Below are positions 62,200 to 64,000 of a DNA stretch of 64,000 bases, piece after piece. A program made the position numbers and the translations under genes. The notes below the pieces were generated by a model that was not told the origin of the DNA, ran no database searches, and saw only the letters and a program-made list of their open reading frames with translations. Numbering within the stretch: position 1 is the first letter of the stretch; each line of letters starts with the position of its first letter. This stretch comes from Thunnus maccoyii (Eukaryota; Chordata; Actinopteri; Scombriformes; Scombridae), in contig NC_056533.1 in the NCBI RefSeq assembly GCF_910596095.1, positions 5,207,501 through 5,271,500 on the forward strand, in the 5' to 3' direction.

Positions 62200-62596
62200 G
62201 CTGTCACTGCCGGCTGTCACGCCTCCCGCTCAGTGACTAAATTATAAACTCATTTTTCATTTTGTTTCGCGCAATATACCCCGTCTATATCGAGTATATT
62301 TGCTGTGTACACGCTATATGTGTGAAACCGTGATGAATGGAGCTGAAGTGAGACTATAAAGAGGCGGTGGAGTTGGTGTTTTAGCGCCAAGTTAAATCGC
62401 CTCCTCCCTGACGTTGATGCTTCAGGTCATCTGTTCCCTGCAAGGCGCCAGCTCGGAGCAACCAGCAGCCCGGCCTGCTCACTCTCTGTCTCACACACAG
62501 CACCTTCAGCCTCAACCACAGGCGGGGAACCTACACAATACTCATATTTAATCTGTAAACGAGGAGAAGAGTGAACTTCAAGGAGATAATCTTGAG
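62200..62596 (+). promoter_or_regulatory. ccne1: Cyclin E1 promoter and non-coding exon 1; possible E2F sites
   Basis: TTTAGCGCCAA at 62380-62390 fits an E2F site, and AGGCGCCAG at 62443-62451 carries a second GGCGCC core. The block is C+G-richer than its surroundings. It ends at a consensus donor (CTTGAG, GTGAGT) at 62596/62597, marking the end of a non-coding first exon. The transcription start is not defined. Cyclin E genes are classical E2F targets. Confidence 0.6.
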
Positions 62597-63182
62597 GTGA
62601 GTGGATGAAACGAGACTATCTGGTTAGTTTAGCTAGTTTCAGCTGCAACTCTTGTGTATGAGCTGACTTAAATGCTAACTAAACCCGCAACAAGCTTGAA
62701 ATGCGAACAATGACTTAAAAGTTTGTGGATGCTCAAACTTGAATGTCGTTTGTGTATAACTAGAGGATCGATGTTTTTGCTGTCACTGTTAAATAGTGAG
62801 TTGGAAATTGGCGTCTCAGCTGTGCCGGGCTCGGCCATTATCTGGCAAGCCAGCTGTCCAAAGTTAGTGGATGAAAATAACCAGTTTCCCCGCACAAATA
62901 TGCAACATAACAACGGTGAGCAGATAATGTAATGTCTGCTGTCTGTCATGGACTCGTTTCATGATTATACCTGCATCATGTGGTACTTTTTGGCGACTTT
63001 TAACATTGCGTACTGTTTCCATTTCCCCGCGCAGGATGAGCCGGGCTTTGTCCAAAGGAGGGAGTTGAGAGTGGGGGTTGGGACTGTGTGTGAATGTGTT
63101 TGTTTAAACCCCAAAATATAACTTTTAAACAATTCTCATTTCACAGGTTTACTCCGAAACTGACACCACCCCTCTGAGTATA

Positions 63183-63940
63183 ATGCTAGGAAGACGGTGA
63201 GTTTAATATTGAGCTGATTCATGTCTCAATCAATCTCGTCACTCAGAGTGTGTGACGACGAAAGAAAAGTTGAGTTGATGGAGCTTTAGCCATCCGGCTA
63301 GTTAGCTTGTCGCTATAGGACCTTGTTTTGTCCACATTGGCACATATAACCAAGCTTGCTGAAATGTTTGTGTCCACTCTAGAGACTTACAGCTACGTTT
63401 TTGTTCTGTGTTGTTCGTTTTAGGGAAGAGACAGAACCGAAATCTGTTGCTCCCGAGGCGCCCAAGGAAAATACAGTACGACCGAGAAAGAGGAAGGCAG
63501 ATGTTGCCATTGTAAGTAGTCTGAAAGGCTTGCTAAACCCCATATTCAGCTGTAGCTAGCTCCCTAACGTAGGCCCTTTTTGAATGACCAAAATGTGAGA
63601 AATGGTGATGCATATATCCCTCGTTGCTGGCAGGTGATTGTGTCTTTTGCTTTCACATTAGCATTACTCACTGATGTAGCTGGTTTTGCATTGCATATGA
63701 GCACAGCTAGATTTATTGGTGTTTTTGATTAGAACTTACAATGCAAAACACACCCTAGGACAGGTTTCTACTGTTTTCACAAGCTCTCATGTGCTGTAAA
63801 AGTGATCTAACCAGCTTTGTGTTTGTGAGCTGCCACATCACACACACAATAACATCCTTTCCTTCTTTGATCCTCAGTATTTACAAGATCTGGATGAGGA
63901 GGTAGCAGAGATGACGAAGAAGAAGCAGCGTGACTGTGAG
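63183..63940 (+). CDS. ccne1: G1/S-specific cyclin E1, N-terminal part (gene runs off the window)
   Basis: Regulatory subunit of CDK2 in the G1/S transition. Three coding exons are present: 63183-63196 (with leader from 63147), 63424-63511 and 63878-63940, all with consensus splice sites and continuous frame. They encode MLGRREETEPKSVAPEAPKE, NTVRPRKRKADVAI, YLQDLDEEVAEMTKKKQRDC and E. The RPRKRKADV..LQDPDEE pattern is the conserved N-terminus of vertebrate cyclin E1, and RPRKRK is its likely nuclear localisation signal. The cyclin box and the C-terminal phosphodegron lie beyond the window. The ATG is the first in the exon, 36 nt after the acceptor. The neighbouring C19orf12 homologue supports E1 rather than E2. 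Confidence 0.92.
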
Positions 63941-64000
63941 GTAGGTTTGGTTATCTCTCCACGTTTGACATCATATAACATGTGCCTCACCCCAGTCTTC

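Noticed and set aside
1-64000. Prokaryotic systems (CRISPR, phage, toxin-antitoxin, operons)
   Set aside because: Nothing in the window supports them; intron-rich genes and fish repeats show a vertebrate chromosome.

Overview
The window looks like chromosomal DNA of a teleost fish, probably a spiny-rayed (percomorph) species. Its five protein genes are split into many exons with vertebrate-type splice sites. The DNA between them is A+T-rich and carries repeats typical of fish: L2/CR1-like and I/Jockey-like LINE relics, many short foldback (MITE-like) elements, and a dead copy of a fish-type PIM-like kinase. No prokaryotic operon, CRISPR array, tRNA or rRNA was recognised.

Layout. 1-15300 is gene-poor and holds a LINE 3' fragment, the PIM-like kinase pseudogene, several foldback elements and an I/Jockey-type LINE relic. 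15356-35254 (+) is an AP-2 clathrin adaptor alpha subunit gene: 22 coding exons, an exact reading frame of 926 residues, one candidate 30-codon cassette exon in the hinge, and one AT-AC (U12-type) intron. 35255-42000 is 3' UTR plus repeats. 42428 to about 49000 (-) is the C19orf12 homologue, with a 4.5-kb intron holding two LINE copies on the opposite strand. 49150-51300 is a repeat-bearing divergent intergenic region with a THAP-domain relic. 51420-55640 (+) is a TP53INP1/2-family autophagy and transcription cofactor. 56639-61659 (-) is a BtpA-family (F13E9.13-like) TIM-barrel protein. 62400 to the window end (+) is the 5' part of cyclin E1.

The genes share no pathway. AP-2 alpha works in clathrin-mediated endocytosis, C19orf12 at mitochondrial/ER membranes, TP53INP in autophagy and nuclear-receptor coactivation, and cyclin E1 in the G1/S transition. 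What they share is linkage: from memory, human AP2A1, C19orf12 and CCNE1 all lie on 19q, and C19orf12 neighbours CCNE1. This suggests a conserved synteny block with the TP53INP and BtpA genes lying between. C19orf12/TP53INP and BtpA/cyclin E1 are head-to-head pairs; TP53INP and BtpA converge tail-to-tail.

Exon boundaries were read by eye from splice signals and frame continuity. The summed coding lengths are divisible by three for AP-2 alpha (2781 nt), TP53INP (516 nt), BtpA (807 nt) and C19orf12 (426 nt, or 477 nt with an N-terminal extension).
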